Shown here in pieces: positions 24,720 through 36,186 of a DNA stretch of 64,000 nt (position 1 is the first letter of the stretch; every line of letters begins with the position of its first letter). The notes below the pieces were generated by a model. It was given only the letters and a program-made list of their open reading frames with translations, ran no database searches and was not told the origin of the DNA. Source of the DNA: Paralvinella palmiformis (lineage: Eukaryota > Annelida > Polychaeta > Terebellida > Alvinellidae); assembly GCA_025642065.1 (NCBI GenBank), contig JAODUP010000050.1, forward strand, positions 186,001-250,000. The letters are read 5' to 3'. The position numbers and the translations under genes were made by a program.

Positions 24720-25375
24720 ATCGACTCATTCAAGTCTTTATCAGGTTGTATAGAATTTCTAACTTTACTTCATTATTCAAGGTTTATATATTCTGTTTCC
24801 TGGGTTAAAACTCGTGCTGTCCCTACTCTTTGGAACTCAATCTCTAGCATTTCAAAACTCACCTTTTCAGACTTACTTATCCCCAGGGCTGTCTTAACGC
24901 ATGAACCCAATGAGTACTTGCCCGGGGGCCCAACAAGCATAGGGGCCCCACAATTATAGGAGTTCATGATTATTTGTGTATGTTAAATACACTTAAGTAA
25001 CCCTAGACCCTGGCGTGGTAAATACTAAACAGTTTTATTCGGGGCCGTCTTAACGCATGCGCACGCTGGGCAGTTGCCCGGAGACCCCACGAGCATAGGG
25101 GTCCAATGCTAACCTATGTATATTGTGACTTGTTGTGAGTAATTATGTACCTAGAGGCCCCAGTGTATTGCTTTGCCGGTGCCTACGGTGCTGTTAAGGC
25201 GGCCCTTCTTATCCCTCCTAAGTTTCCACCCCACCTGATAATTTGTTGATGAACTATGAGATTGCCCAACCCCTGTACTAGGTGCGCCACTGAGCTCGAT
25301 TCTTTTCGAGGATATTGGTGCAATAAAAGTTTTGTAATAATAATAATAATAATAATAACAATTATTATTATTATT
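24720..25375 (+). mobile_element. LINE 3' end, interrupted by a small hAT-like element
   Basis: The sequence encodes a C-terminal LINE-like segment with KTRAVPTLWNSIS, similar to the TLWNSLP motif at the end of many Jockey/CR1-type open frames. The frame is broken by the 324-bp element at 24884-25207 and resumes after it to a nearby TGA. The 3' end finishes in AATAAAAGTTTTG and a (TAA)n tail at 25337-25375, as expected for a LINE. The family assignment is inferred from one motif and the tail. Confidence 0.5.
24884..25207. mobile_element. Small non-autonomous hAT-like element with 8-bp duplication
   Basis: Flanked by CTTATCCC at 24876-24883 and 25208-25215. The left end CAGGGCTGTCTTAAC and the reverse complement of the right end AAGGGCCGCCTTAAC share imperfect terminal repeats. 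An 8-bp duplication and short AGGG-starting ends fit hAT. Internally, at about 25041-25105, a second copy of the left end occurs (GGGGCCGTCTTAACGCATG followed by TTGCCCGG and GCATAGGGG). The element therefore carries a duplicated end. No coding capacity. Confidence 0.7.
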
Positions 25376-27055
25376 TATAAATTTCCACTCTATATCTTTT
25401 AACCAAAGAAGATGTGATATTTAATCTCTGTTGATATTTAATCACTTGTGAAATTACGTTTCTCGTCGGCATTAGAAACCAATTGCCTAGAATTAATATA
25501 GTTATACAGGTGTGAAAATACCCGGTTTCACCATTGAAATCGTGCTGCTAATGATAATACAACAAACATTAAGCAGGGATACCCAATTAATGTTAATACA
25601 AATCCTGAGATTAAAAAAAAAATCCGATGTAAAGCGTGCAAAAAACGATGATATATAAAAATGTGAATAAAACAAACAAATCACGCAGATCGAGAAAATG
25701 ACATCGCGTAATTAATGACGTCACAAAAGATCTGGCTCCAAAATATATATTCTCCCCATTGACCTAAAAGAAAATCTAGACCGGCCATCGATTTTATGAC
25801 AAACAGGTCCCAACTTCCGGCCGGGGCAAGAAAGAACGCATACTACTAAATCAGGTTTATAAACATAGTGAATTATTGTTGTGTCGATGGGCGTGAAAGT
25901 ATTACAAAAGGAATATATTTTAATCGATAAGTAAAAGGAACACATTTAAAATAGATCTTAAAGCGTTGGAGTTTATTGGCGGGAATTAAGCTCAACTGTT
26001 ATTATTATATTTAGCCTGTTCGACAACTCCGTCTCTGACGTTTGATCCCAACTAGACTAGATCTACCGACTTGCTTAAAACGATATTTATATACTTGATG
26101 GCATATAATAGGACAGGAGTAATACAGATTCTCTGCATACACAAAATTATAATGCACACATCACAATAAACTTCTGTATTCATAGGTTCAACACTCGAAG
26201 CGCAGCCGTTTCAAACGTTGTTTTTGCCCCTACCGGAAGCAGCGCTGTTTGATCATGGTGGCCCAATCAGGCAACACTGAGTGCTCGGTATTATTTTCTT
26301 TCAGGTCACTGATTCTGCTCATGTAACCACTTGCGTCTAATACCCATTTACGCATATTTGTTGCGTTATACAGCTAAAGTGACGCAGTTTGCTGATATAT
26401 TAATTTTGCCATATCAAATATTTATAAAAATCCGTAGAATCGGCCAAAATATATTGTTTTGTCCTCAGATTGGAAAAGTGTAAAAAATCCGTATAACACG
26501 GATTTAAGATATCTCATTGTTTTACAAACGTAATAACGGTGAGTTGAGAACTTTTGTGTTTTGGGAGATTGATGTTTTATTGTAATTGTATTTGTTACAA
26601 ACTTATTCAAAACTTCAGGAGGCATAATCTATTTATTTTAAAGTATTTATTTCAACTTACTTCACATTAAATAACCCGAGAGGCTTTTATTTTTGGTGTA
26701 AGCACTGATGATTCTATATTGATAGTGTTATAAATAAATAAAATTATTTTAAACTGTTATTATTCTCACGCCTATTATTTCTAAAGATCCCAGGGTATCA
26801 ATCAAACGGATTTATCGCTTTAATTTATTAGTTCGGTCCTGCCAATCAGAACCTATGCTGTGTTTTGTATCCGTTCAATCGGTACTAAAATAAAATCACC
26901 GAGAGATGGACGAATGTAATCAAGAAGAGAGGAGTCCTCGTCTTGCATTTATTTATAAATGCGCATTCTATATCTCCCATTATGCCAAATGTATTTTGGG
27001 TGACAGTGCTCGAAATATTTGAACAATCACTTATTGGATGACACGCAGAACCAGT
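25376..27055. other. Nothing recognised
   Basis: About 1.7 kb of AT-rich DNA. Short open frames occur but none shows homology or splice context. Confidence 0.3.
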
Positions 27056-27112
27056 GACCGTTGGCACCAGGTGTCGGGTGCTTAACCGCTAGGCCACCGG
27101 AGCTCACCTGGA
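27056..27112 (-). mobile_element. SINE-B head fragment
   Basis: The minus strand reads GGTGAGCTCCGGTGGCCTAG, then GGTTAAGCACCCGACACCTG and a GGTGCCAACGGTC end. This is the tRNA-like head of SINE-B, whose full copies are at 38328-38691 and 46609-46980. Only about 57 bp remain. Confidence 0.75.
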
Positions 27113-27560
27113 CACATTCTCCTCTTCTATGACTAATGTGTTCTTGACAGTTTTGGGATAGGTCCAATTCTTTTTTGTTGACTTGTTTGCTTTGTGGATG
27201 CGCCCCAATGGCGGGTGGTATCCTTTATAGTGCCTCCTCCACGTTTCTTCTTGCGGGGGGGGGGGGGTAAATATTAACGTTGGGAATATTTCTTCATCCT
27301 CTGGGAACTGGGAATAGATAGTACACGCTTAAACGATGTCGGGATCGACCGTGTATCCTCCGTAAGGTTAGGATTCTTACGTACTATGTCACTATCCGAG
27401 CCTTATTTTAATAATTTGGTTTTTCTTTCATTTTTTTCTAATTATAACGGTAATTAAATTATACATGTAATTTAATATATTTTTAACCAGTTTGGTGTTA
27501 TAATTGTTGTTTCGGTGAAACACTTGTGCCAGCGACTTAAATAGCTTTATAAAAACATAC
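27113..27560. other. Nothing recognised
   Basis: Contains a 13-bp poly-G run at about 27256-27268. No other feature supported. Confidence 0.3.
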
Positions 27561-27564
27561 ACAC

Positions 27565-27998
27565 ACACACACAAGTTTTGTTGCAGCTGCACCGGCTTCC
27601 TGTACTTTTCAAATCACTGTACAATATTCTGTTTCACACATTCAGAGTACTGAGTGGAACAGCACCAATAGAGCTAAGCAATCTGATCCAAATGAATAAA
27701 CCAGTGAGACTGCTCTGATTTGAGTGTTGTTCACTTTTGAAGCAACCAAAAAGTCCACACAGCAATGAACGGAGAGAAATCACTGCCAAATCATAATAAA
27801 CTTACGACAAGTAAAGACATATTTTGTAAGGTTCATAAAACCCGCTTATTTAAATTATTTTATTTATAATATATTTACCAATGTATTTATGTATAAAATG
27901 TGTTTGTGCTATATGGGCTAGGGAGATGTTTTAATTCTGTTTTAAGCGTAAAGCGTCTTGAGCAATTCATGTTGAATATATAATATTATTATTATGTT
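27565..27998 (+). mobile_element. LINE-L 3' end
   Basis: Translation gives a decayed reverse-transcriptase C-terminus: LHRLPVLFKSLYNILFHTFR, then VLSGTAPIELSNLI, similar to the LHWLPV...KILLLTFKALHG..P.YL..L motif of CR1-like and Jockey-like elements. Downstream comes a 3'UTR (AGACATATTTTGTAAGGTTC, TTTAAGCGTAAAGCGTCTTG AGCAATT) and an (ATT)n tail. The same 3'UTR recurs at 51535-51740 and 45195-45320, defining a family. Stops interrupt the frame. Confidence 0.7.
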
Positions 27999-27999
27999 A

Positions 28000-28318
28000 T
28001 ATAATAATATGTGACATTTCTATAGCGCCCTATTCAGCTAGATAGCGGCTCTAATGCAGACCTGTTTCAATCTAGCACACTTCTCAACTCCCAAGGGAGC
28101 ATACAACGCATGCTGCCATTTTAGGCGCAAAGCGTTACTCAAACACATAGCCATCACGTCCCGCCAGGTTCTTATATTTATGGATGAGTGAACCAGTCGC
28201 CACCACATGATGGCATTGCAGCTCCAGGAGCCTCAAACCCGCGACCGTTCAGCTACGAGTCCTACGCTCTAACTAACTACACTGTCACGGCTCGGCGCTG
28301 TATAAATTATTATTATTA
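28000..28318 (-). mobile_element. SINE-D (tRNA head, LINE-like tail)
   Basis: On the minus strand: an A box-like CAGTGTAGTTAGTTAGAGCG, a B box-like CGGTCGCGGGTTTGAGGCTC, about 190 bp of body and the end GGGCGCTATAGAAATGTCAC followed by ATTATTAT. The GGCGCTATA...ATTATT ending resembles the tails of the LINE family nearby, which suggests a shared 3' end. Only one copy is seen in the window. Confidence 0.6.
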
Positions 28319-29190
28319 TTGCATAGAGATACTAGCTGCATTGCTCTAACTAAATGCTATGAATACAACGTTTTGTTATGGAAAAGATACAAAACTGAAA
28401 TATTACATGACGATTTCAGTACTTCATTTATCGTACTAAAACGTGTGAACCCCGAGAGACAGAGGTGGGGGAGGGGGAGAGACATTATAATCAGGATGTT
28501 TTTGTGACAATTGTTTATTGTGATCTCACTCAGTGGCAGCACATGACAGCGTATAGCACAGTATAGCACAATATTCATATACCTCTAGGATAAACGAAAA
28601 ACATACGTTGGTATTTTAGCATTTCACTTTTATGGCCAACTATCACCGTTATGAATAGGATGAGCGCTAAATACATGGGGTGACACGGAATCCGACGGAA
28701 GTATTACATTTATAAGTTTAATGATATATTTTAGGTTAATGATATATTTGTCACCAAAATATGTAACAAGATCACAATTATTTGGAATATAAGTTTTAAG
28801 TAGATATTTTAAAAGATAGAATTTCCATGAGTTATGATAACATATACCAAGACAAAGCTGCACCTGTCTACACAATTAGAATAAAAGTCGTATGTGGGTA
28901 GGTTATGCTTGCTAATTACAATGAATCATACATGTGAAAACTCGGATATTTTAAACTTCAGTATCTTTACATCGATGTGTTACATGTAATGATATGTTAT
29001 ACTGATATTGGTTGTTATTTCAACGTGTTATCTTGGCGCTCAAGAGTTTCACGTGCAATCCTCCATAATGGATTTCAAAATAAACTCTATTGTTATTGAG
29101 CTGTATAAGATTTATCATACTGATGTCGATCTACAGTCGAGATCATTTTAATGATGAACATTTTTACTTGAAGTAACATCACAACGCACA
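28319..29190. other. Nothing recognised
   Basis: AT-rich spacer with a short purine-rich run near 28460-28480. No supported gene. Confidence 0.3.
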
Positions 29191-29194
29191 TAAA

Positions 29195-29362
29195 GATGAT
29201 GATTGGTGTTTTACGGCCACCTTTGTGCACATGTTAGGCTAAATGGGCCGATCCAGCGACCTCCAAAGGTAATGCAGCGAAGTCAACGCTGAAACACCCT
29301 TCAGATATGCCCACGCCAATATTCGAACTCAGGTGGTAGTGATCTGTGATCCATGGCGACTA
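29195..29362 (-). mobile_element. SINE-A copy
   Basis: Minus-strand copy with body AAAGGTGGCCGTAAAACACC (tail side), CGGCCCATTTAGCCTAACATG, B box GAGTTCGAATATT and ATCACTACCACCTGA. The A box is lost. Confidence 0.8.
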
Positions 29363-29589
29363 AATGCCCGATTTTGATGAATCTCATTAGCTAGTCAGTC
29401 ACCTACTGAATACCTAATATTGTGGTTAGAAAACGACAGATTTGTTGCAGTAAGCCGTCTACTTCCCGACTTTCCGAGAACTGTCAAGCTTTGTTGAGAC
29501 TTTACTTGTCCTACTGCCAGTTGAGTTGCCAGTGAAGACTTTATAACTGATAATTTGATACCACCCAGCAACCTTCTTGAATTGCACGA

Positions 29590-30695
29590 AAATATAAATA
29601 CTTTTCTTTTGGTCAAATACAAATACATTGTTTTGTAAATACTTTTGTATATATTTCAAATACAAATACTGTTCAAATGAAAAGAACAAATTCATTGTTT
29701 TTCATTTGCTTTTTATTCTGATGTACATATTATATAACATCACAGTATCAACTAGATTTTTCACACCAAATTAAGAAGTTTTTGCTGATTACATCTGAGG
29801 AACATAAGATCTTCAAAATTCTCATCAATCCGACGACATCTACCTGGGCGAAATATCTTGCCACTTATGCTGAACAGTCTTTTTACTAGAGCAGACGATG
29901 CTGGTATACACAAAATCTTTGGAGCAAGCTTGGCCAACGATGGATATTGCTCCAAATGGCACTTCCAGAAACTGAGTGGATCAGCTTCTTCTGGCGGGCA
30001 CGTTGTATGGCAGTAGTCATCTACTTCAGTTTGCAGATCACTGGATATTGTCTCATGGACTGATGCATCTATCAGGGAACTGAAGAAGCCACGACGCTTC
30101 TTGGTGGAGGCTGTTCGTCTTTGCTCTGCAGACCTGGATCGGGAACCACACCACTGACACTAGTTGCTTTTGCTATAATGGCTGCCCTTAGAATATGGCT
30201 TTCGGACTCGTTGAACCAGTTCAGTTTGAATCGCCGATCCAAAACTGAGGCTGTTTGGAATGCGTCATGCTTATCGTATTTCGTCAGCCGCTTGTGGACA
30301 GAGTCCTTCAATGCCAAAACAAACTTCGATGTGTATTTACTGGACAATTCTTCCAGCTCAGCCTTCAGAATACGCACACAGGGCACAACCAGATATCATT
30401 AATTGCAATTCCTTATGATCACAGAGAGAAGACAATTCTTTCATGGTTGTGTGTGTGCAATTCAGTGATCAGATTATTTCCTGAAACAAATCATGTTGGT
30501 GACAAAATAGTCAGACCAAAACATGAAATAATTTTAGAAAAGCATTTTAATGTATTTGAAGATGTATTTGAAAATCAAATACTTTGTGAAAGTATTTAAA
30601 TACATATGCTTTTCTTTGTGGTAAGCTCAAATACAAATATCTGAAAAAACTATTTAAATACTTTCAAATACAAATGTATTTGACCTCATACGTGG
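29590..30695 (-). pseudogene. hAT transposase remnant with AAATAC-rich ends
   Basis: Minus-strand coding from about 30400 to 29761 covers the C-terminal half of a ZBED-like hAT transposase. It shows ASVLDRRFKLNWF, then EEADPLSFWKCHLEQYPSLA, then LAPKILCIPASSALVKRLFS and the ending LMFLRCNQQ. A frameshift near 30120 separates the two parts, and the N-terminal DDE half and zinc finger are missing. Both flanks (29590-29690 and 30545-30690) are packed with CAAATACAAATAC / GTATTTGTATTTG words, as expected for subterminal transposase-binding repeats. This is therefore an internally deleted element. The exact termini and target duplication were not resolved. Confidence 0.8.
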
Positions 30696-30699
30696 CGAC

Positions 30700-32280
30700 A
30701 ACATACGACGTCCAACTCCTGACAAACCACATCAAAGTGTTCGACTCCACCAACTTAAAAGCTGCCACAACCCTTCAAAACAGTCATCTACACTTTCTTC
30801 CCTTTTCAGGCACGAAAACAACCGTTCCCAGAATTTAATGCAAGGAATACACCAGATTCACGAAAAAAGAGTTCATAATAACAAATACCTTACAGGTTTA
30901 GTGGATTTAAAAGTTATCGAATCCTTTAAATACAGTGTATTTCTTGTTCACATACAAAGCAAGCTTCATACAATGGAAACACACCTCTCACTACTTAACT
31001 CACACTTAGGTAGCTTTCGAGTTTGTAATAATATCCCCTGAACTCGTTACACCTGAAGTAATGTTCAAGACCATATACATAGTTAATAAGATTACCATTA
31101 AGCATAGACATAATAACAGGATCTACATCGCTATAAAATATGCCACTTCTAGTCAGCAAGTTCCTATGCAATTATACGAAGTTAATATTTTCCCAATTTC
31201 AGTAAACCAGAACAACTCCTCACAGCACGGATCTTTTGAAGGTACCAAACTTCCTCGCTATTAGTTCTGACGCACAGTACCACACCCTCATAACTTCACC
31301 CACCCAAATTAGCGCCTCCCCCCTTCGTGATGCCCTTGACTCCGGTAAAACTACTACCATGTGCTGTAGATCGCTATCATGACTCTGCCAGTGACATAAA
31401 AAAACTATGTGATTTTAAAGTTCTACCGTTTTCTGTTAAACCAGCAGTAATTCAACTAGCACCATAACAAATGTTGGTCATTAACACTTCCCATATCCTT
31501 GTCCAATATCCCACAAAAAGATTCACTCATCCAGGATGATGTCCTTCCTGTAAGATCACTGTACCTTGCCAGTTTTCCCTCACATCTAGTAAATCTTATA
31601 CTCTCCCACGACTTAGCAGCTGTTAAATAATTTAACACAAATTTAACCGCATTAGACCCCAGTAAATTAGCTCTTCTGCAAAAGCAAAACCTATTCGACC
31701 TAGACTTACTAAAACATCAATGGTGACGCCCCCCCCCCCCAAAAGCGCCTAAGTAAAAGGGTTGATGTTTCTTGACTGTCACATTGAGTTGGCCAGATTT
31801 GGCAATCGAGAACATGTACGTACACGTACACGATGAAGTTACCAAACCCAAACATGTTAATCCGTCCCACGCCCTGGAAACTAAGAAGTACCGGTATATT
31901 GACAAAACATAATGGGTTATGTCATACATGGTACACGGGGATTAAAATGACGCCATAGAATTTAATCGCGAAAATAATATTAACGAATGCTACGAGAACG
32001 AACGAACGCTGTACCCCGACTTAATGACAAAATTACTGCTTACATAAGTAATTATGAATGTTTATCTTTTGTGCTTTATAATAAGTTTTTTTAGATAAAA
32101 GTATCTCGTGTGTATTCAGCAACTGAAACTTTTATACCAACGAACGTAGAGGTTTAACATGGGCAACATTTTGTAAATACTTTTTGTATAATTTTCAGTA
32201 TATATAATATATATATAGTGCATAAACCGCTAGAGCAATTATTAGAAATGATGTTGCGTTCTGATTTACTTAAGATTGTA
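30700..32280 (+). other. Unidentified region, possibly a decayed protein-coding element
   Basis: Several plus-strand frames at about 30700-31720 have moderately protein-like composition broken by stops, such as SLYLASFPSHLVNLILSHDL near 31545-31610 and SKLALLQKQNLFDLDLLKHQ near 31660-31720. They share one general direction and could be fragments of one dead element. No family is recognised. A poly-C run is at 31729-31740. Confidence 0.25.
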
Positions 32281-32288
32281 CATATATA

Positions 32289-32317
32289 CAATATATATAT
32301 ATATATATATATATATT
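32289..32317. repeat. (AT)n microsatellite
   Basis: About thirteen AT units directly in front of the tail of a SINE-A copy. Confidence 0.85.
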
Positions 32318-32327
32318 GAATTGTGAT

Positions 32328-32492
32328 GATGATTATGATGATTGATGTTTTACGGCCACTTTTGTGCACAAGGTAGGCTAAATGGGCCGAGCGACCTTCA
32401 AAGGTAATGAGACGAAGTGAAAGACGAAACAACCTTCAGATTCGAACATGGGTGGTAGTGATATGTGGTCCAACACGCTACCGCTAGACCAG
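32328..32492 (-). mobile_element. SINE-A copy
   Basis: The minus strand carries a TCTAGCGGTAGCGTGTTGGA head, a TTCGAATCTGAAGG junction with an internal deletion, CTTTGAAGGTCGCTCGGCCC, ATTTAGCCTACCTTGTGCAC and a GTAAAACATCAATCATCATA tail. About 40 bp between B box and body are missing relative to other copies. Confidence 0.8.
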
Positions 32493-33400
32493 AATTGTTT
32501 AAGTACTTTTATATGTTATATTAATATATTTGGAAACGAACACGAATATTTATTTATTTAGTGTGCGTGGAGCTCTCTCGTATCTTTGATAATTATGTAT
32601 CATGACCAATGGCATTGATCCGGATGTATTGTTTCGAATAATGTAATAACTTATAATTGAATAATAATGTTTTAGTAACTACTAATAGTGAACTAAAATA
32701 TTGCAGAACACATTTTAAAGAATAAGCGATAGATTTGACAGAAACAACCTATGTTCAGAAATGTAAAAATAACGTTTTGAGAAAAATAATACAAAAGTTG
32801 ACCTACATTGGCTTACCATATCCAAATGAATCGGTATTTCCAGTTAGGTATGGGAAAACCAAAATATCAGCATTTCATCCTGCGGCTACACATGTCAACT
32901 TAAATGTGTAGGTGTCTTACTAGTAGCATGACACAACGGTACGCAGCATGTAAACCTATAAATCCCACAATGCAAAGCGCGCCTGGTTTGTTTGGGTTTT
33001 GACGTCATCATGCAATGGGTCTATTGCGAGCAGAATAGTTGGTTAATTTCTTCTCTTAATTATCATTAATTTCTCAAGTTGTCATTTGTCATAGAACGGA
33101 TGGTTATGAGTACTGACAAGTGTCAACAGGCATCTACAGTTCGTGTACTACAACGCAGACCAAATATGACATAGGAATTATGGAAATTGATTGGATATGG
33201 TTTATGGAAACATATGAACTATTTGTAGGTCATACCAGTGAACGATTGTAGGGAAAAATGTATTTGAATATTGTTTGAGGTAAAGCAAACTGTAATTTGA
33301 CAATAGAGTAATTATCTTTAATGTATACATGCACTTCTAAAAATATAGTCTCCCTAATTATTGTAGCTTCTCTAAATGTTGTAGCTTCCCTAATTATTAC
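32493..33400. other. Nothing recognised
   Basis: AT-rich spacer without supported exons or repeats. Confidence 0.3.
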
Positions 33401-33405
33401 TTGAG

Positions 33406-33632
33406 TGCCAACCAAGTGAGTGAGTAAATGTGGATCCATAACACTGCAAGTTAGTTAATATTCTGGTCTATCCTTAGTGTGTGAAGGAATAATAAAGTTG
33501 TTGCTGGTCAAAGCTTTCGCTGGAAACCACATGCCAACCAAGTGAATGAGTAAATGTGAACGAATAACATTGCAAGTTAGTTAATAGTCTGATTTATCAT
33601 GGATTTTAGTGTGTGAAGGAATAATAAAGTTT
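33406..33632. repeat. Direct duplication, period 126 bp
   Basis: TGCCAACCAAGTGAGTGAGT at 33406 recurs at 33532 as TGCCAACCAAGTGAATGAGT. Both copies continue through GCAAGTTAGTTAAT and end GTGTGTGAAGGAATAATAAA. The copies differ by a modest number of substitutions and small indels, so the duplication is not recent. Confidence 0.85.
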
Positions 33633-34013
33633 ATATTACACATGTACATAGAAAAATACACAGAAAAATACAATTTTTTTAAATCCAGTAAAATATGCAT
33701 AAAAGGCTCAGTGAACATGCAAAGAGTATTGACATTATGCGGTGTTTTAAATTTCCACAATGTTACCAAAGTAATTATGCAGGTAATTGTGTTGTGCTTT
33801 TCTTATTGTGCGCGTTTAGAAAATCGAGTTATGATTATTAACTGTTACCTGAGCGGAATTAATAGAACAAAATAATTCGGTTCACCGTATCGTTAGTGCC
33901 ACATATATTCTTTATAACCGACATGTTTATATAGGTAATTTATAATCAAAGTCAAGGTAATTCCAATTAGCTACATTGCATTCGTTAGGGAAACACATAT
34001 GTAATATAATTGT

Positions 34014-34016
<3 letters not shown>

Positions 34017-34046
<30 letters not shown>
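34017..34046. repeat. (AT)n microsatellite
   Basis: About fifteen AT units followed by a G9 run. Confidence 0.85.
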
Positions 34047-34048
<2 letters not shown>

Positions 34049-34153
34049 GGGGGGGCAGTCATGGTCGGTATCCAGGTTCGCCACGAGTAGACAGGCTCCG
34101 TCCATCTTAATTGATTACTCGACTGAAATTATTGTATATTTAATGCTGTGCAC

Positions 34154-34200
<47 letters not shown>

Positions 34201-34227
34201 GGGAGAGAGAGAGAGAGAGAGAGAGAC
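34154..34227. repeat. (GA)n microsatellite
   Basis: Over 70 bp of GA units with one short interruption (TAGGG). Confidence 0.9.
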
Positions 34228-34252
34228 CTAATTAGTTTTTTCTCTTTTATTG

Positions 34253-34402
34253 CCACCTATTGTGTACGCGGTGAGTTAATGGGCTCAGGAACTTCAAATG
34301 TAATGAGGCGAATTGAAGGCCAATAGGCCTGCCGTGGTTTGAACCCATGTGCTATAGTTCTGTGACCAACTGCGCTATCGGTTAGGCCACTTAAGGTACC
34401 CA
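34253..34402 (-). mobile_element. SINE-A, diverged copy
   Basis: The minus strand reads GTGGCCTAACCGATAGCGCA (A box), then GGTCACAGAACTATAGCACA, B box GGGTTCAAACC, CGCCTCATTACATTTGAAGT and GAGCCCATTAACTC. The order matches SINE-A, but divergence is much higher than in other copies. It may be an older subfamily. Confidence 0.6.
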
Positions 34403-34744
34403 TGAACGGAAACATGAAATAGGGCGAAACTCCTCCGAATCTCAAGGTAATTAGAGAAACTGTCATTCCACTTGTCATAACTGAAGAAGGTTGAAACTGG
34501 AAATTTGCATCCAGATAAGTCCATGGGTCATCAACGGATCACTACATCCCGGGATTACCAATGGATGTTCAACCGTCACGCAGTAGTAGTACTAATCCAT
34601 CATCCATTCCATATTTCCGGCCAGATTGAACTGAATGTTGCTGGTACCAATTTATAGTGCAAGATTAAGAAACTATTACTAACTGGTTGACACCAAGACA
34701 GTAGTGAGTAGGCTAATGACATACCATAATTTTACAATTCAAAC

Positions 34745-35340
34745 TGGAATTAGGTAGTCTATCCAGACGATTCTATATTCCCAGTATCCCCGAATAACGT
34801 CGCTGTTGATGGTGGTTCGGTCCATGTTTGGAGCTGTCTGTTCGCTAAAGCGTTCTGGATCATGAGGGGGAGTCAAGGCACAAGTGTCGTGTAGAGGAGT
34901 CGGGGGGTGTTTTGGATCAGAACTCACTTCCACTTGTTATGGGACTATTCCATAATTTGTTTTCGCTTCCAATACGACGACACTTCGTGTTAAGCAAAAT
35001 TTCCTCCAAGAACTCGATGTTCTGGATCCGCCAAAACTTCCTGTCGATCCATATACAAACTCCACAGAATATATATGGGATGAACATGGTTTTCCAACCG
35101 AGACATTCCAGCAACCAGTCTTCGCCAACTAGTTCTGACATTGGTAGATGAATGGAAGAGGTACTGCCTGAACAGACGTCTTACCATAATTGAGGGTATG
35201 CCCCGCAACCGTGTGGACATTGTTGGAAGAACGTCATACACCCTATTAATTCGGTATTCTGACCGTGCCAAATTGGATGTAAAACAAAGGTCAAAATGAA
35301 CAAAGGCTTGATGCGTTCTACTACCATGGTTTCCCATAGT
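34745..35340 (+). pseudogene. Tc1/mariner transposase fragment, dead
   Basis: Plus-strand pieces in shifting frames match the C-terminal half of a Tc1-like DD(E/D) transposase. GGSVHVWSCLF (from about 34811) corresponds to the GGSVMVWGC motif. QNFLQELDVLDPPKLPVDPY with STEYIWDEHGF corresponds to the SPDLNPIEHLWDEL block. LVDEWKRYCLNRRLTIIEGM and PRNRVDIVG correspond to the final EEW...I..L..SMP.R block. The SPDLN core is degraded, with several frameshifts and stops. Terminal inverted repeats were not found. Confidence 0.7.
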
Positions 35341-36178
35341 TAGTATTAATTGGCATGGCTTTGTACAGTACTAATTAATAAATTATGGCTCCGCTTGAGC
35401 CTCACAAGAAACACTAACTTCAACTACCGGCTGTTTCCCAATTGTTTCAATACAAGTTACATGCATTTTTATATAATTTGTCTATGAAATAATTAGATAA
35501 ATTATCTTTAGCAATGACTCAATTGTCTAAAATCTCTAGCGTCTTAAAAACTGTCTGTTTGCAAAATAAATTAATAACAATTATATATATATATATATAT
35601 ATATTAAAAGTTTGTTGAAACGAAATTCAAGGTGAACTGGAAATCATTTTGCTATAATGGTATTTCGAATTATATACAGTTTTCAAATCTAAATGCCAAG
35701 TGTCCAATATCAGCAACCAACGTACGGGCGATAATTGGTTAAAATTAAAACAATAGCTTAATAGACACGGAAGTAATTCATTCCTGTACTCTGATTGGAA
35801 GAAACACAATAATTAATTTAATAAAATCAAGTCAATTTTCCACTCAGAGAGAACAGTGAAGACGTCATTCATGTCTTTTATTGCTACGATGAGGGATTGG
35901 AAGTTATCCGACTCCTTTGAAGCATCTTGCTTTTGATATTTTACCGGTCACCAGCTTTTCTCTCTCAGTCATGTCAGCTTGAGGTAGAATAGACAACCCC
36001 TTCTTTTGATCTTTTCCCATCGTGACATGTATCATTCTTGAACACTAATAATTTGTTCTGCAGCAGTTTGTATAACAGTCGACTTTTCGTCAATATTACT
36101 GTGTTTATCAGTTCTTATTGTGTCAATAGATATTGGTTTATGCTTATTGTATGATGTCCTAACTTGTTAAAATGTGGA
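35341..36178. other. Nothing recognised
   Basis: AT-rich spacer with (AT)n at about 35583-35605. No gene supported. Confidence 0.3.
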
Positions 36179-36186
36179 GTAGAGAC

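Noticed and set aside
30838..31264. Two 67-codon frames as genes
   Set aside because: No family recognised, no splice or start context. Kept only as part of an unidentified, possibly decayed region.
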